NCBI RefSeq assembly: GCF_031801495.1
Contig: NZ_JAOEGC010000002.1
Location: 1,364,001-1,428,000 of the forward strand
Source: Agrobacterium tumefaciens_K
GTDB lineage: Bacteria > Pseudomonadota > Alphaproteobacteria > Rhizobiales > Rhizobiaceae
Length of the DNA: 64,000 nucleotides
Reading direction: 5' to 3'
Both the position numbers and the translations under genes were made by a program. Positions 55,984 through 64,000 of the stretch are shown piece after piece. Each line of letters starts with the position of its first letter. The stretch's first letter is position 1. Below the pieces are notes generated by a model, which was not told the origin of the DNA, ran no database searches, and saw only the letters and a program-made list of their open reading frames with translations.

Positions 55984-56856
55984 ATGATTCAGGAAGAAAC
56001 GGCATCCCTTCTTCTTGCCGAACTGCGCAGGCTGGCAACGGCCGTCGAGCGGCTTGCCGGGCCTGCCCCTGCCGTAAACGACTGGAATGCCGCCGACTGT
56101 TTCGTCTGGGCGCCTGCCAATGCGTGGCTCCAGCCCGTCGCCCGCCCGAACCGCGTAGCGCTGAAACTCATCCGCGGCGTCGATCACGTACGCGACATCC
56201 TGCACGAAAACACATTGCGTTTTGCCGAAGGTTTCGCCGCCAACAACGTGCTGCTCTGGGGCGCGCGCGGCATGGGAAAATCCTCTCTGGTGAAGGCAGT
56301 TCACGAAGATGTGCGCGCCGCAAGCAGCGTGGCGCTGAAGCTCGTGGAGGTTCACCGCGAGGATATCCACACCCTGCCCGCCTTGCTCGACATTCTGAAA
56401 TCGACGCCACACCGCGTCATCGTTTTCTGTGACGACCTGTCCTTCGACCACGATGATACCGCCTACAAGTCGCTGAAGGCAGCGCTCGATGGCGGCATTG
56501 AGGGGCGGCCAGACAATGTTCTGTTCTACGCCACCTCCAACCGCCGTCATCTGCTGCCCCGTCACATGATGGAAAACGAGCAGTCGACGGCCATCAATCC
56601 GTCTGAAGCGGTCGAGGAGAAGGTTTCGCTGTCGGATCGTTTCGGCCTGTGGCTCGGTTTCCACAAGTGCGGCCAAGAAGACTACCTGACGATGATCGAC
56701 AGCTACGCTGCGCATTTCGATCTCGGCCTCGCGAAGGAAACGCTGCACCACGAGGCGCTCGAATGGGCGACAACACGTGGGGGACGTTCCGGCCGCGTAG
56801 CGTGGCAATATATTCAGGATGCCGCCGGTCGTCTGCGCAAGCCGCTGGATCGATAA
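55984..56856 (+). CDS. DUF815 AAA+ ATPase
   Basis: About 290 residues. The Walker A is LLWGARGMGKSSLVKA and the Walker B area VIVFCDDLSFDH; NVLFYATSNRRHL is a sensor-1 region. DUF815 proteins are AAA+ ATPases of unknown role in many bacteria. The start at 55984 is MIQEETASLL; an earlier in-frame start at 55912 is unlikely. Divergent from yajC. A shared terminator follows. Confidence 0.9.
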   Translation: MIQEETASLLLAELRRLATAVERLAGPAPAVNDWNAADCFVWAPANAWLQPVARPNRVALKLIRGVDHVRDILHENTLRFAEGFAANNVLLWGARGMGKSSLVKAVHEDVRAASSVALKLVEVHREDIHTLPALLDILKSTPHRVIVFCDDLSFDHDDTAYKSLKAALDGGIEGRPDNVLFYATSNRRHLLPRHMMENEQSTAINPSEAVEEKVSLSDRFGLWLGFHKCGQEDYLTMIDSYAAHFDLGLAKETLHHEALEWATTRGGRSGRVAWQYIQDAAGRLRKPLDR

Positions 56857-56890
56857 TGTCACCGACGAGGTGACACCATTCCGACCAGAT

Positions 56891-56931
56891 AAAAAACCGC
56901 CCGTAACGACATCGCTACGGGCGGCTTTTTC
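56891..56931. terminator. Bidirectional terminator between DUF815 and DUF3126
   Basis: CCGCCCGTA-ACGACATCGC-TACGGGCGG with a run of T after it on the plus strand and A before it (T on the minus strand). Confidence 0.8.
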
Positions 56932-56964
56932 TATCAATATTCTATTGTCACCTTACGGAGACAA

Positions 56965-57171
56965 TCAGAGATCCACGTCGAGGATCGCCATGGAAAAATT
57001 GTAGGAACGGTCGCCGTCTTCGTCGTCGATATAGACAACACCCAGAAACTCGTCGCCGAGATAAACTTCAGCGGAATCGTCCTTGCGGGGACGCGCCTTC
57101 ACAACCATCTCCGGATTGAAGGTACGCTTGAAATAGGCGTCGAGCTTTTTGATTTCGTCGGCTTTCACCAC
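56965..57171 (-). CDS. DUF3126 family protein, 68 aa
   Basis: The whole sequence matches the small DUF3126 family: LDAYFKRTFNPEMVVKARP, then AEVYLGDEFLGVVYIDDEDG and YNFSMAILDVDL at the end. It is conserved in alphaproteobacteria and has no known function. CAGGAGAACAGTGG-type sequence precedes the start. It is the last gene before a bidirectional terminator. Confidence 0.9.
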   Translation of the reverse strand: MVKADEIKKLDAYFKRTFNPEMVVKARPRKDDSAEVYLGDEFLGVVYIDDEDGDRSYNFSMAILDVDL

Positions 57172-57341
57172 TGTTCTCCTGTGCGGTTTTCACGGCGCCG
57201 CGCACCTATTCAAGGCGCGTCGCAGGGACGCCGTGCTTCTAAAAATCCACGCCGCTTTTGGCATGGCTTAACGGCGAAAGTAAAGTGAAAGCGGGATGAG
57301 CGTCCGCATGTTCCACACAGACGTTCATCAAGACAGCGAGA

Positions 57342-58166
57342 TCAGATATCGGCGCCGATGATCTGGTCCATGATGCGCGACGGCTCATTGCAGCCAGCCT
57401 CACCAACCACCTTGGCGGGTACGCCTGCGACTGTCGCGTTGGGCGGAACGGGCTTGAGAACGACCGAACCGGCGGCAATGCGCGAGCAGGAGCCGATCTC
57501 GATGTTGCCGAGGATTTTTGCACCTGCGCCGATCAGCACGCCGCTGCGGATTTTCGGGTGGCGATCAGCCCCTTCCTTGCCCGTACCACCGAGAGTGACG
57601 CCGTGCAGGATGGAGACGTTGTCGCCGATAACCGCGGTTTCGCCCACCACAAGCCCGGTAGCATGGTCGAGGAACAGGCCCTTGCCGATCCGTGCCGCGG
57701 GGTTGATGTCCGTCTGGAAGACGCTCGAGGCGCGGCTCTGCAGGTAGAGCGCGAAGTCCTTCCGTCCCTTGTGCCACAGCCAGTGCGCCAGACGGTGTGT
57801 CTGGATGGCATGGAATCCCTTGAAATAAAGCACAGGCTCCATGAAACGGGTGCATGCGGGGTCACGGTCATAGACCGCCTGAATGTCGACACGCAGAATT
57901 GCGCCCCACTCCGGCCAGTCTTCCAGCATTTCATCGAACGTCTGGCGCAGCAGCACGGCCTGCATGTCCGGGTGATCCAGAAGCTCGCAGATGCGGTAGA
58001 TGACACATTCTTCAAGCGAATGATGGTTCAGGATCGTGGAATAGAAAAAGGCGGACAGCAGCGGATCCTGCGATGCAGCTGTGCGTGCCTCGTTCTGCAG
58101 GCTTACCCAGATCGGATCGACGATGGACAGCTGATCCTGCTGACGGGCCTCGGTACGTGCGACCAT
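57342..58166 (-). CDS. cysE: Serine O-acetyltransferase
   Basis: Acetylates serine with acetyl-CoA as the first step of cysteine synthesis. An N-terminal helical domain is followed by the left-handed beta-helix (HPKIRSGVLIGAGAKILGNI and similar hexapeptides); the catalytic His and Asp are in LFLDHATGLVVGE and SILHGVTLGGTGKE. The ATG at 58166 follows GAGGACACC; a GTG five codons earlier is possible. 274 residues, normal. Confidence 0.95.
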   Translation of the reverse strand: MVARTEARQQDQLSIVDPIWVSLQNEARTAASQDPLLSAFFYSTILNHHSLEECVIYRICELLDHPDMQAVLLRQTFDEMLEDWPEWGAILRVDIQAVYDRDPACTRFMEPVLYFKGFHAIQTHRLAHWLWHKGRKDFALYLQSRASSVFQTDINPAARIGKGLFLDHATGLVVGETAVIGDNVSILHGVTLGGTGKEGADRHPKIRSGVLIGAGAKILGNIEIGSCSRIAAGSVVLKPVPPNATVAGVPAKVVGEAGCNEPSRIMDQIIGADI

Positions 58167-58307
58167 GAATGGTGTCCTCACTTGCGGTGGTCGTTCTTTA
58201 TACAGAAAAAGACGTCGCTTAGAAATGGGATTCGAACGATGACTTTAAAGGCAGGAAAGCATCAGTTTTTCTTCATCACGGATGAAAAAACGTTTCGCTC
58301 TCGGCAA

Positions 58308-59084
58308 TCAAAGGCCCGCGTAAAATTCGAGAACCGCCGCCTTGAACACCCTGTCGCCAACGGCAAGCATGTGATCGCGGCCGGGAATGTCGATTGCCCG
58401 CGCATGCGGCATGATATCGGCAAGTTCCTGACCGGAACCGGCGATATCGTCTCTGGTGCCAACGGCAATCAGTGTCGGGGCGTCGATTTTCGCCGCCTCT
58501 TCCCGGCTGACGAGAACACGCGAGGTTTCGATACAGGCGGCCAGCGCCAGCCGGTCGCTTTTCGTCTGATCGGCAAAGGCCCGGAACATGCGGCCGCGTT
58601 CATGGGTCACCACATCGATCGAAGGCGCAAGCAATGCCTCGGCGATCGGGTCCCAGTCGCCAACACCGTCGACCATGCCGATGCCAAGACCGCCGAACAC
58701 GAGGGAGCGTACCCGTTCAGGATGCGCCATGGCAAGAAATGCAGAGATGCGCGCGCCCATGGAATAGCCCATGACATGCGCTTCGGGAATGCCGAGATGA
58801 TTGAGCAGAGCAACGGCATCTTCCGCCATCACCGGCGGGTAATAGGCCTCTGAATCATGCGGTTTGTCGCTCGCGCCATGTCCGCGATTGTCGATGGCGA
58901 TCACCCGGTAGCCTGCTTCGCCGAGCGTCTTCAGCCAGCCGGGATGAACCCAGTTGACATTCGCACTGGAGGCAAAGCCATGGATCAGAAGAACCGGATC
59001 GCCCGCAGGATCACCTTCATCGAAATAGGCCAGACGCAGGCCATCGTGAAAAAAATCGGAAAATTGTGGCGTATTGAGATTCAT
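58308..59084 (-). CDS. Alpha/beta-hydrolase
   Basis: A cytoplasmic alpha/beta-fold hydrolase. The nucleophile elbow is GYSMGARIS, the oxyanion region VLLIHGFASS, and a C-terminal acid and His lie in VGTRDDIAGSG and GRDHMLAVGD. The substrate is not known. The start is uncertain; I chose MNLNTPQFSD at 59084, while starts up to 59138 are open. About 258 residues. Divergent from the zinc-finger gene. Confidence 0.88.
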   Translation of the reverse strand: MNLNTPQFSDFFHDGLRLAYFDEGDPAGDPVLLIHGFASSANVNWVHPGWLKTLGEAGYRVIAIDNRGHGASDKPHDSEAYYPPVMAEDAVALLNHLGIPEAHVMGYSMGARISAFLAMAHPERVRSLVFGGLGIGMVDGVGDWDPIAEALLAPSIDVVTHERGRMFRAFADQTKSDRLALAACIETSRVLVSREEAAKIDAPTLIAVGTRDDIAGSGQELADIMPHARAIDIPGRDHMLAVGDRVFKAAVLEFYAGL

Positions 59085-59299
59085 GGAAGGAACTCTTGTC
59101 AGTTGCGCAGGTGCCTCATTGATCTTCATCAAAGACATCCGTTTTGCCGGACCATATGGCAGGAAATCGCAAGGTTGAACATGTTTTCCTGACGATTTTT
59201 ATGGAGATGCAACGCGTTTGAGGCTACATATCCGCAACAGTGAGCCGGGTCGCGATGACGACGCAGCGCTCAATCACAATTTCGCATTTGGAGACAAGC

Positions 59300-59545
59300 A
59301 TGGCCGGGCATTCCATTCCCCACTTCCAGAACGACGGCGGACACCGCATGATCGAGATCGGCGTCAAGGAATTCATGTGCACCGGCGCTTCGGTTCCTTA
59401 CGACCACCCCCATATCTTCATCGACATGGGCGATGATAATGAAAAGGTCTGTTCGTACTGCTCCACGCTGTATCGGTACAATCCGTCGCTGAAAGCCGAG
59501 CAGACCAACCCTCCGGGTTGCGTCTTCCACGTGAAGGCGGCCTGA
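59300..59545 (+). CDS. Zinc-finger CHCC protein, relative of complex I subunit NDUFS6
   Basis: An 81-residue protein with C27-x8-H36-x14-C51-x2-C54 (from CTGASVPYDH to CSYC), the spacing of the zinc site in NDUFS6, an accessory subunit of mitochondrial complex I known also in Paracoccus. The start is set by TTTGGAGACAAGC at 59300. It lies 32 bases before the FAD-monooxygenase gene on the same strand and may be co-transcribed. Role as a complex I subunit here is inference. Confidence 0.88.
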   Translation: MAGHSIPHFQNDGGHRMIEIGVKEFMCTGASVPYDHPHIFIDMGDDNEKVCSYCSTLYRYNPSLKAEQTNPPGCVFHVKAA

Positions 59546-59577
59546 TCCTCTTTTCTGATTTCTGATCGGGGCGGCCA

Positions 59578-60744
59578 ATGCCCGTAAATTCCGTTGCAAT
59601 CATCGGCGCCGGCATAGCCGGCCTTGCCGCCGCTCTTTCTTTTGCCCGCAAAGGCGTCAGATGCGACATTCTCGAACAGGCGCCCGAACTCGCCGAAGTC
59701 GGCGCCGGTCTGCAGGTATCGCCGAACGCGGCACGCATTCTGGCCGAACTCGAAATCCTGCCACGCCTCGAAGAGCGCTGGACCGAGCCGGTCAGTATCG
59801 ATCTCGCCTCGGGAAAATCCCTGGCCACGCTTCTGTCCCTGCCGGTCGGCAGGGTGGCACGCGCGCAATGGGGCGCTCCCTATGGCGTGCTTCATCGCGC
59901 CACTCTGCAGCGAACACTTTATGAAGCGGTGATGCGAAATCCACTTTGCCACCTGCATCTTGGCAAGAGGATCGAAAGCGCACGGCCGGAAACGATTTCC
60001 GCCATCACCTTCCGCGATCACGACCTGATTGTCGGGGCTGACGGCGTCTGGTCCGCCGCACGCTTTGCGGTACCGTCCGCGCCATTGTCGACCTTTTCGG
60101 GAAATGTCGCGTGGCGCTTTACGATCGATGACCGGGATGTACCGTCTTCCATGAACAAAAGCGCCGTGACCGCCTATCTAGGGCCGCGCGGGCATATCGT
60201 CGCCTATCCGGTCAGAGAGGTCGGCGGCCTCAACATCGTTGCCATCGCACTCGGGCCCGATCCCGGCGCAACCTGGCGGGCGGAATCGAGCGGGCAGCAA
60301 AAGACCATGCTGATGCAGCAGTTCCGCGACTGGAATCCCGAAATCGTGCGATTGCTGGCATCGGCGCAGCAGCCCACCTTCTGGCCACTTTATCAGGCTG
60401 GCGAAGGGCGCTGGCATAACGGTCGCGATACGGTGCTGATCGGCGATTCGGCCCATGCCATGATGCCCTTCGCCGCACAGGGCGCGGCCATGGCTATCGA
60501 GGATGCATTTGAACTGGCAGGCATCGTGACCGGCGCCCTGCCCTTGCCACAGGCGCTTGCCGCTTTTGAAGCAAGACGATTGCCGCGCATTGAAAAGGCC
60601 CGCAAGCGGGCCTCCATCAATCGATTTGCCTATCATGCGCGTGGTCCCTTCCGTCTTGGAAGGGACTTTGTTTTCGCCACGCGCCCGACGCAGGCCTTTC
60701 TCAAGGACTTCGACTGGCTTTACGGCTACCGCGCCGAAGGTTGA
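59578..60744 (+). CDS. FAD-dependent monooxygenase (salicylate-hydroxylase type)
   Basis: A 388-residue class A flavoprotein. The FAD Rossmann motif is AIIGAGIAGLAAAL (residues 7-20), the NAD(P)H/FAD DG motif is LIVGADGVWSAAR, and the GD motif is VLIGDSAHAMMPFAAQGAAM. Substrates of the family include aromatic acids, but the one here is not known; UbiH-type ubiquinone hydroxylases are also similar. Confidence 0.9.
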   Translation: MPVNSVAIIGAGIAGLAAALSFARKGVRCDILEQAPELAEVGAGLQVSPNAARILAELEILPRLEERWTEPVSIDLASGKSLATLLSLPVGRVARAQWGAPYGVLHRATLQRTLYEAVMRNPLCHLHLGKRIESARPETISAITFRDHDLIVGADGVWSAARFAVPSAPLSTFSGNVAWRFTIDDRDVPSSMNKSAVTAYLGPRGHIVAYPVREVGGLNIVAIALGPDPGATWRAESSGQQKTMLMQQFRDWNPEIVRLLASAQQPTFWPLYQAGEGRWHNGRDTVLIGDSAHAMMPFAAQGAAMAIEDAFELAGIVTGALPLPQALAAFEARRLPRIEKARKRASINRFAYHARGPFRLGRDFVFATRPTQAFLKDFDWLYGYRAEG

Positions 60745-60753
60745 CGGTGGCGG

Positions 60754-61941
60754 TCAGACCGCCGCCGCTGCCGCAAATCCGATCTCGAGATCCTTCTTGA
60801 GGTCGGCAATGTCCTCGAGACCGATCTGCAGGCGGATAACCGGCCCCTCGGTCGGACCTTTGGCGATGGTCCTGTCGGCGAGCGACACTGCGACGGCCAG
60901 AGATTCGTACCCGCCCCAGGAATAACCGAGGCCGAAGAAGGTCAGCGCATCGAGAAATGCCTGCGCCGTCTCCTTGAACTTTCCTTCGCGCGCCTTCAGC
61001 ACGAATGAAAACACGCCGCTTGCACCCTTGAAGTCGCGTTTCCAGAGCTCATAACCCGGAAATCCCGGCAGAGCCGGATGCAGAACCTGCAGCACATCCT
61101 CGCGGCCTTCCAGCCATGTCGCGATGTCGAGTGCGCTTTTTTGATGGTGTTCCAGCCGCACCCCCATCGTGCGCAGGCCGCGCAGGATCTGGTAGGCGTC
61201 ATCGGACGTCACGCAGATGCCGAGATTGGCGTTCGCCTGATAAAGCGCCTTCCAGTGCTTTTCGTTGGCGGAGACGAATCCCATCAGAACGTCCGAATGA
61301 CCGGACGGATATTTCGTCGCCGCATGGATCGACACGTCGACCCCGAAATCGAGAGGCTTGAAATAGAGCGGCGTGGCCCAGGTGTTGTCCATGGTGACAA
61401 CGCAGTCATGCCTGTGAGCGACCGTCGTGATCGCACGGATATCCTGAATATCGAAGGTATTGGAACCGGGCGCCTCGGTGTGGATCAGCTTTGTGTTCGG
61501 GCGAATGAGTGCCTCGATACCCGCACCAATCGCTGGGTCGTAATAGTCGATCTCCACGCCGAGCTTGCGCAACATCACATTGCAGAAACGCCGTGTCGGG
61601 AAATAGACCGAATCTACGATCAGGGCGTGATCACCCGCCGAAAGGTAGGCAAGAAACGGAACAGTGACCGCAGCCAGACCCGACGGCACAAGAATTGTGC
61701 CCGCCGAACCCTCCAGCTCGTTGACCAGATTACAGAGTGCATCAGTAGTGGGCGTGGCATGCGTGCCGTAGGTGTATTTCTGGTCCTCCGTGGCAAGCGT
61801 CTTCGCATCGGGAAAAAGGACCGTGGAACCACGAACGATGGGTGGGTTGACGAAACCGAAGCAGTCATACGGGTCGTTGCCGCCATGGGCCAGGCGGGTA
61901 TTCACACCTGCGCCCGCGCGCAGGTCATTTTTCTTGGTCAT
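60754..61941 (-). CDS. metC: Cystathionine beta-lyase
   Basis: A PLP enzyme of the Cys/Met metabolism family that cleaves cystathionine to homocysteine in methionine synthesis. The PLP lysine is in SIHAATKYPSGHSDVLMG, the pyridine-binding Asp in VVTMDNTWATPLYF, and YTYGTHATPTT marks the active site. 395 residues, normal. It is convergent with the monooxygenase gene. The homologous gamma-synthase cannot be fully excluded from sequence. Confidence 0.93.
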   Translation of the reverse strand: MTKKNDLRAGAGVNTRLAHGGNDPYDCFGFVNPPIVRGSTVLFPDAKTLATEDQKYTYGTHATPTTDALCNLVNELEGSAGTILVPSGLAAVTVPFLAYLSAGDHALIVDSVYFPTRRFCNVMLRKLGVEIDYYDPAIGAGIEALIRPNTKLIHTEAPGSNTFDIQDIRAITTVAHRHDCVVTMDNTWATPLYFKPLDFGVDVSIHAATKYPSGHSDVLMGFVSANEKHWKALYQANANLGICVTSDDAYQILRGLRTMGVRLEHHQKSALDIATWLEGREDVLQVLHPALPGFPGYELWKRDFKGASGVFSFVLKAREGKFKETAQAFLDALTFFGLGYSWGGYESLAVAVSLADRTIAKGPTEGPVIRLQIGLEDIADLKKDLEIGFAAAAAV

Positions 61942-62313
61942 TGCGGATCAGCTTTCGAAGATGTTTGACGCGAGCGACAATGCTGAGCGCGAAACCCGAG
62001 GTCAAGCCCTCAACGAGGAGGCCAAACGGTGCCGTTTTTCCACAATAACAGCACGCAAAAAGTATACAAAAAATATGCAGGTGTAAATTTTTGCCAAAAC
62101 CTGATTACTTTTTCAGCCTATGCACTGTTTGAAGTCAAATTTTGGAAAATTCCTTTTTGTAGGCACAATTATTGCTCGCAAGTCTTGACCCAAGCCGGAA
62201 TGTCGACTGTGATGTACAAGGCGGATCAAAAAGATACGTCGAAGGGGGAACTGGGGGACACAATCACGCAGACCCTCTTCCAATTAGATGAGAACAAACA
62301 AAGGTTGGGAAAA
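61942..62313. other. Divergent control region of metC and aapJ
   Basis: 372 bases between the two genes. From 62035 on it is rich in A and T. It holds the sigma-54 candidate at 62161-62176 and an unpaired TGCAC at 62121-62125 that could be half of an NtrC site. A CTTGAC at 62183-62188 could be a -35 for a housekeeping promoter. No SAM riboswitch pattern was seen upstream of metC. Confidence 0.5.
62161..62176 (+). promoter_or_regulatory. Candidate sigma-54 promoter of aapJ
   Basis: AGGCACAATTATTGCT has GG at -24 and GC at -12 with the required 10 bases between, and matches TGGCAC-N5-TTGCT except at the first base. It lies 138 bases upstream of aapJ, which would give a 125-base leader. Nitrogen control of aap genes is known in rhizobia. 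Confidence 0.65.
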
Positions 62314-63336
62314 ATGAAAAAGGCAATTCTGTCAGCCGCTGTTGGCGCTGCGGTTTTGGGGGGAGCGTCATTCGCTTCGGCTGCGACTCTGGACGACGTT
62401 AAGGCAAAGGGTTTCGTTCAGTGCGGTGTCAACACAGGTCTTGCAGGTTTCGCATCTCCGGATTCCGCAGGTGAATGGACTGGCTTCGACGTCGATTACT
62501 GCCGCGCTGTCGCGTCTGCCATCTTCAACGATCCCAAAAAGGTAAAATTCACGCCCACAACCGCACAGAGCCGCTTCACCGCTCTGCAGTCTGGCGAAAT
62601 CGATCTCCTGGCACGTAACACCACTTGGACCATCAGCCGCGACACCGCGCTCGGCTTCAACTTTCGTTACGTCAACTATTACGACGGCCAGGGCTTCATG
62701 GTCCCGAAGAGCCTGAACGTTAAGTCCGCTCTTGAACTGTCCGGCGCAGCCGTCTGCGTTCAGTCCGGCACGACCACCGAACTCAACCTCGCCGACTACT
62801 TCAAGGCCAACAACCTTCAGTATAACCCGGTCGTCTTCGAAAAGCTCGAAGAAGTGAACGCTGCCTACCAGGCTGGCCGTTGCGACGTTTACACCACCGA
62901 CCAGTCGGGCCTGTATTCGATCCGCCTGTCGCTGAGCAATCCGGATGACCACGTCGTTCTGCCGGAAATCATCTCCAAGGAGCCGCTTGGCCCGGCCGTC
63001 CGCCAGGGCGACGACAAGTGGTTCGATATCGTCTCCTGGACCGGATATGTACTCGTACAGGCTGAAGAATTCGGCATCACCAAGGCCAACGTCGACGAGA
63101 TGAAGAACTCGACCAACCCGGACATCCGCCGCTTCCTCGGCGCGGAAGCCGACACCAAGATCGGTACGGACCTCGGCCTGACCAACGACTGGGCCTACAA
63201 CATCATCAAGGGCGTCGGTAACTACGGCGAAGTCTTTGAGCGCAACATCGGTACAGGGACCCCGCTCAAGATCGAGCGCGGTCTGAACGCGCTGTGGTCG
63301 AAGGGCGGCCTGCAATACGCACCGCCGATCCGCTAA
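62314..63336 (+). CDS. aapJ: General L-amino acid ABC transporter, periplasmic binding protein
   Basis: A signal peptide (MKKAILSAAVGAAVLGGASFASA) precedes the binding domain (family 3). Patterns GEWTGFDVDYCRAVASAIF, GFMVPKSLNVKSALELSGAAVCVQSGT and SKEPLGPAVRQGDDKWFDIV are typical of AapJ. It captures most L-amino acids. The start at 62314 fits the signal peptide and a site AAAGGTTGGGA; upstream open codons are not used. First gene of aapJQMP; 340 residues. Confidence 0.96.
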   Translation: MKKAILSAAVGAAVLGGASFASAATLDDVKAKGFVQCGVNTGLAGFASPDSAGEWTGFDVDYCRAVASAIFNDPKKVKFTPTTAQSRFTALQSGEIDLLARNTTWTISRDTALGFNFRYVNYYDGQGFMVPKSLNVKSALELSGAAVCVQSGTTTELNLADYFKANNLQYNPVVFEKLEEVNAAYQAGRCDVYTTDQSGLYSIRLSLSNPDDHVVLPEIISKEPLGPAVRQGDDKWFDIVSWTGYVLVQAEEFGITKANVDEMKNSTNPDIRRFLGAEADTKIGTDLGLTNDWAYNIIKGVGNYGEVFERNIGTGTPLKIERGLNALWSKGGLQYAPPIR

Positions 63337-63358
63337 GCGATCGCATAAAAAACCAAGC

Positions 63359-63379
63359 AAGGCGGCCGCTGGCCGCCTT
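63359..63379 (+). other. Hairpin between aapJ and aapQ
   Basis: AAGGCGGCC-GCT-GGCCGCCTT, a 9-bp stem without a following T-run, 22 bases after the aapJ stop. It probably protects the aapJ message and lets a part of transcripts continue, which would give more binding protein than permease. Confidence 0.65.
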
Positions 63380-63442
63380 GTCTGCCTATAAAAACAAAAC
63401 AATAGGCCAAACCAGGCCATATCTTTCGGGGACCGGGCAAGC

Positions 63443-64000
63443 ATGACTGATCAGGCTACAATTGCGCCTTCCGGCGGGCGAACGACCCGCTCATTGATCT
63501 ACGATCCCAAAATTCGTTCTATCGCCTTCCAGATTCTCACCATCGTGATCCTGGTGATCTCCATATGGTGGATCGGACACAACGTGGCGACGAACCTCGC
63601 GCGCTCCAACACCGCGTCCGGTTACGGCTTTCTCGCTGGCCGCTCGGGTTTTGACATCGGCGATACGCTGATCGAATACAGCAGCAACTCCACCTACGGC
63701 CGAGCGCTTGTCGTCGGCTTCCTCAACACCCTGATGGTCGCCGCGATCGGTATCGTGACGGCAACGATCATCGGCTTCATCGTCGGTATCGGTCGCCTTT
63801 CCGGCAACTGGCTGATTGCCAAGCTGTGCACCATCTATGTTGAAGTATTCCGCAACATCCCGCCGCTGCTGGTTATCTTCTTCTGGTATTCGGGTGTCCT
63901 GAGAGCGTTGCCGAACGTGCGCGACTCCATCGCGCTGCCATTCGATGTTTTCCTCAACAACCGCGGACTGGTGTTCCCGAAGCCGATCTGGGGTGACAAC
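63443..64000 (+). CDS. aapQ: General L-amino acid ABC transporter permease, N-terminal part
   Basis: 186 codons are visible before the window ends. The first membrane segment is AFQILTIVILVISIWWIG, and the permease domain starts ALVVGFLNTLMVAAIGIV. VEVFRNIPPLLVIFFWY is the EAA-loop region typical of the family. It pairs with AapM as the transmembrane part. GGGGACCGGGCAAGC precedes the ATG. Confidence 0.95.
   Translation, partial: MTDQATIAPSGGRTTRSLIYDPKIRSIAFQILTIVILVISIWWIGHNVATNLARSNTASGYGFLAGRSGFDIGDTLIEYSSNSTYGRALVVGFLNTLMVAAIGIVTATIIGFIVGIGRLSGNWLIAKLCTIYVEVFRNIPPLLVIFFWYSGVLRALPNVRDSIALPFDVFLNNRGLVFPKPIWGDN

Noticed and set aside
57558..58853. Plus-strand frame of 431 codons opposite cysE and the alpha/beta-hydrolase
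   Set aside because: It runs across two real minus-strand genes and their gap.
61942..62060. SAM riboswitch upstream of metC
   Set aside because: The pseudoknot pattern of SAM-II was looked for on the minus strand and not found.

Overview
The window looks like ordinary chromosomal backbone of an alphaproteobacterium of the Rhizobiaceae, most probably Agrobacterium or a close relative. The evidence is the cbb3 oxidase set fixNOQP plus fixGHIS, the general L-amino acid permease genes aapJ-aapQ, a fused SecDF, a GTTC-N7-GTTC SOS box, TTGAT-N4-ATCAA anaeroboxes, and many small proteins of rhizobial type. The organism is inferred from gene content, not from a database match. I see no rRNA, insertion sequence, prophage, CRISPR array or conjugation gene. 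There are two tRNA genes, Ser(UGA) and Leu(GAG).

Layout. 0.4-5.5 kb: small hypothetical genes, tRNA-Ser, a candidate small RNA, a DacA-type carboxypeptidase with a SPOR domain, and a DUF4287 protein. 5.6-14.4 kb: gyrA, a MarC-type membrane protein, an HPP-CBS protein, and ssb and uvrA transcribed divergently around one SOS box. 14.5-17.7 kb: DUF72, dusA, a FAH-family hydrolase and a gamma-class carbonic anhydrase. 17.8-21 kb: zinc uptake, with znuC-znuB-zur divergent from znuA around a candidate Zur site. 21-26.2 kb: a LacI-type regulator, a GH2 beta-mannosidase and an aldo/keto reductase. 26.4-28.2 kb: a small RcnB-type protein and gnd. 28.4-37.8 kb: micro-aerobic respiration, fixNOQP and fixGHIS on the same strand but separated by three opposite-strand genes (SRPBCC, VOC, VOC), each fix operon preceded by an anaerobox. 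37.9-42.5 kb: cobP, two membrane proteins, a MerR regulator and mgtE. 42.9-46.7 kb: an FdhF/YdeP-like molybdoenzyme in an operon with a small protein and a deformylase homologue that has lost key residues, then OsmC and a 55-residue membrane protein. 46.8-50.8 kb: a PAS protein, tRNA-Leu, lipB, an alcohol dehydrogenase and an EamA transporter. 50.9-55.8 kb: yajC-secDF followed by homologues of two mitochondrial complex I assembly factors (NDUFAF3-like and NDUFAF6-like). 56-60.7 kb: DUF815 ATPase, DUF3126, cysE, a hydrolase, an NDUFS6-type zinc protein and an FAD monooxygenase. 60.8-64 kb: metC, then aapJ behind a candidate sigma-54 promoter, and aapQ cut by the window end.

How genes work together. 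FixNOQP is the cbb3 oxidase; FixGHIS supplies copper and assembles it. ZnuABC imports zinc under Zur. The yajC-secDF, NDUFAF3-like, NDUFAF6-like cluster suggests a link between membrane insertion and respiratory complex assembly. I found no clearly new multi-gene defence or mobile system. The best leads are the degenerate deformylase in the formate-dehydrogenase-like operon, the complex I assembly cluster next to secDF, the opposite-strand genes sharing an anaerobox with fixG, a candidate small RNA near 1.75 kb, and a 29-bp terminator hairpin present in two identical copies around one small gene.
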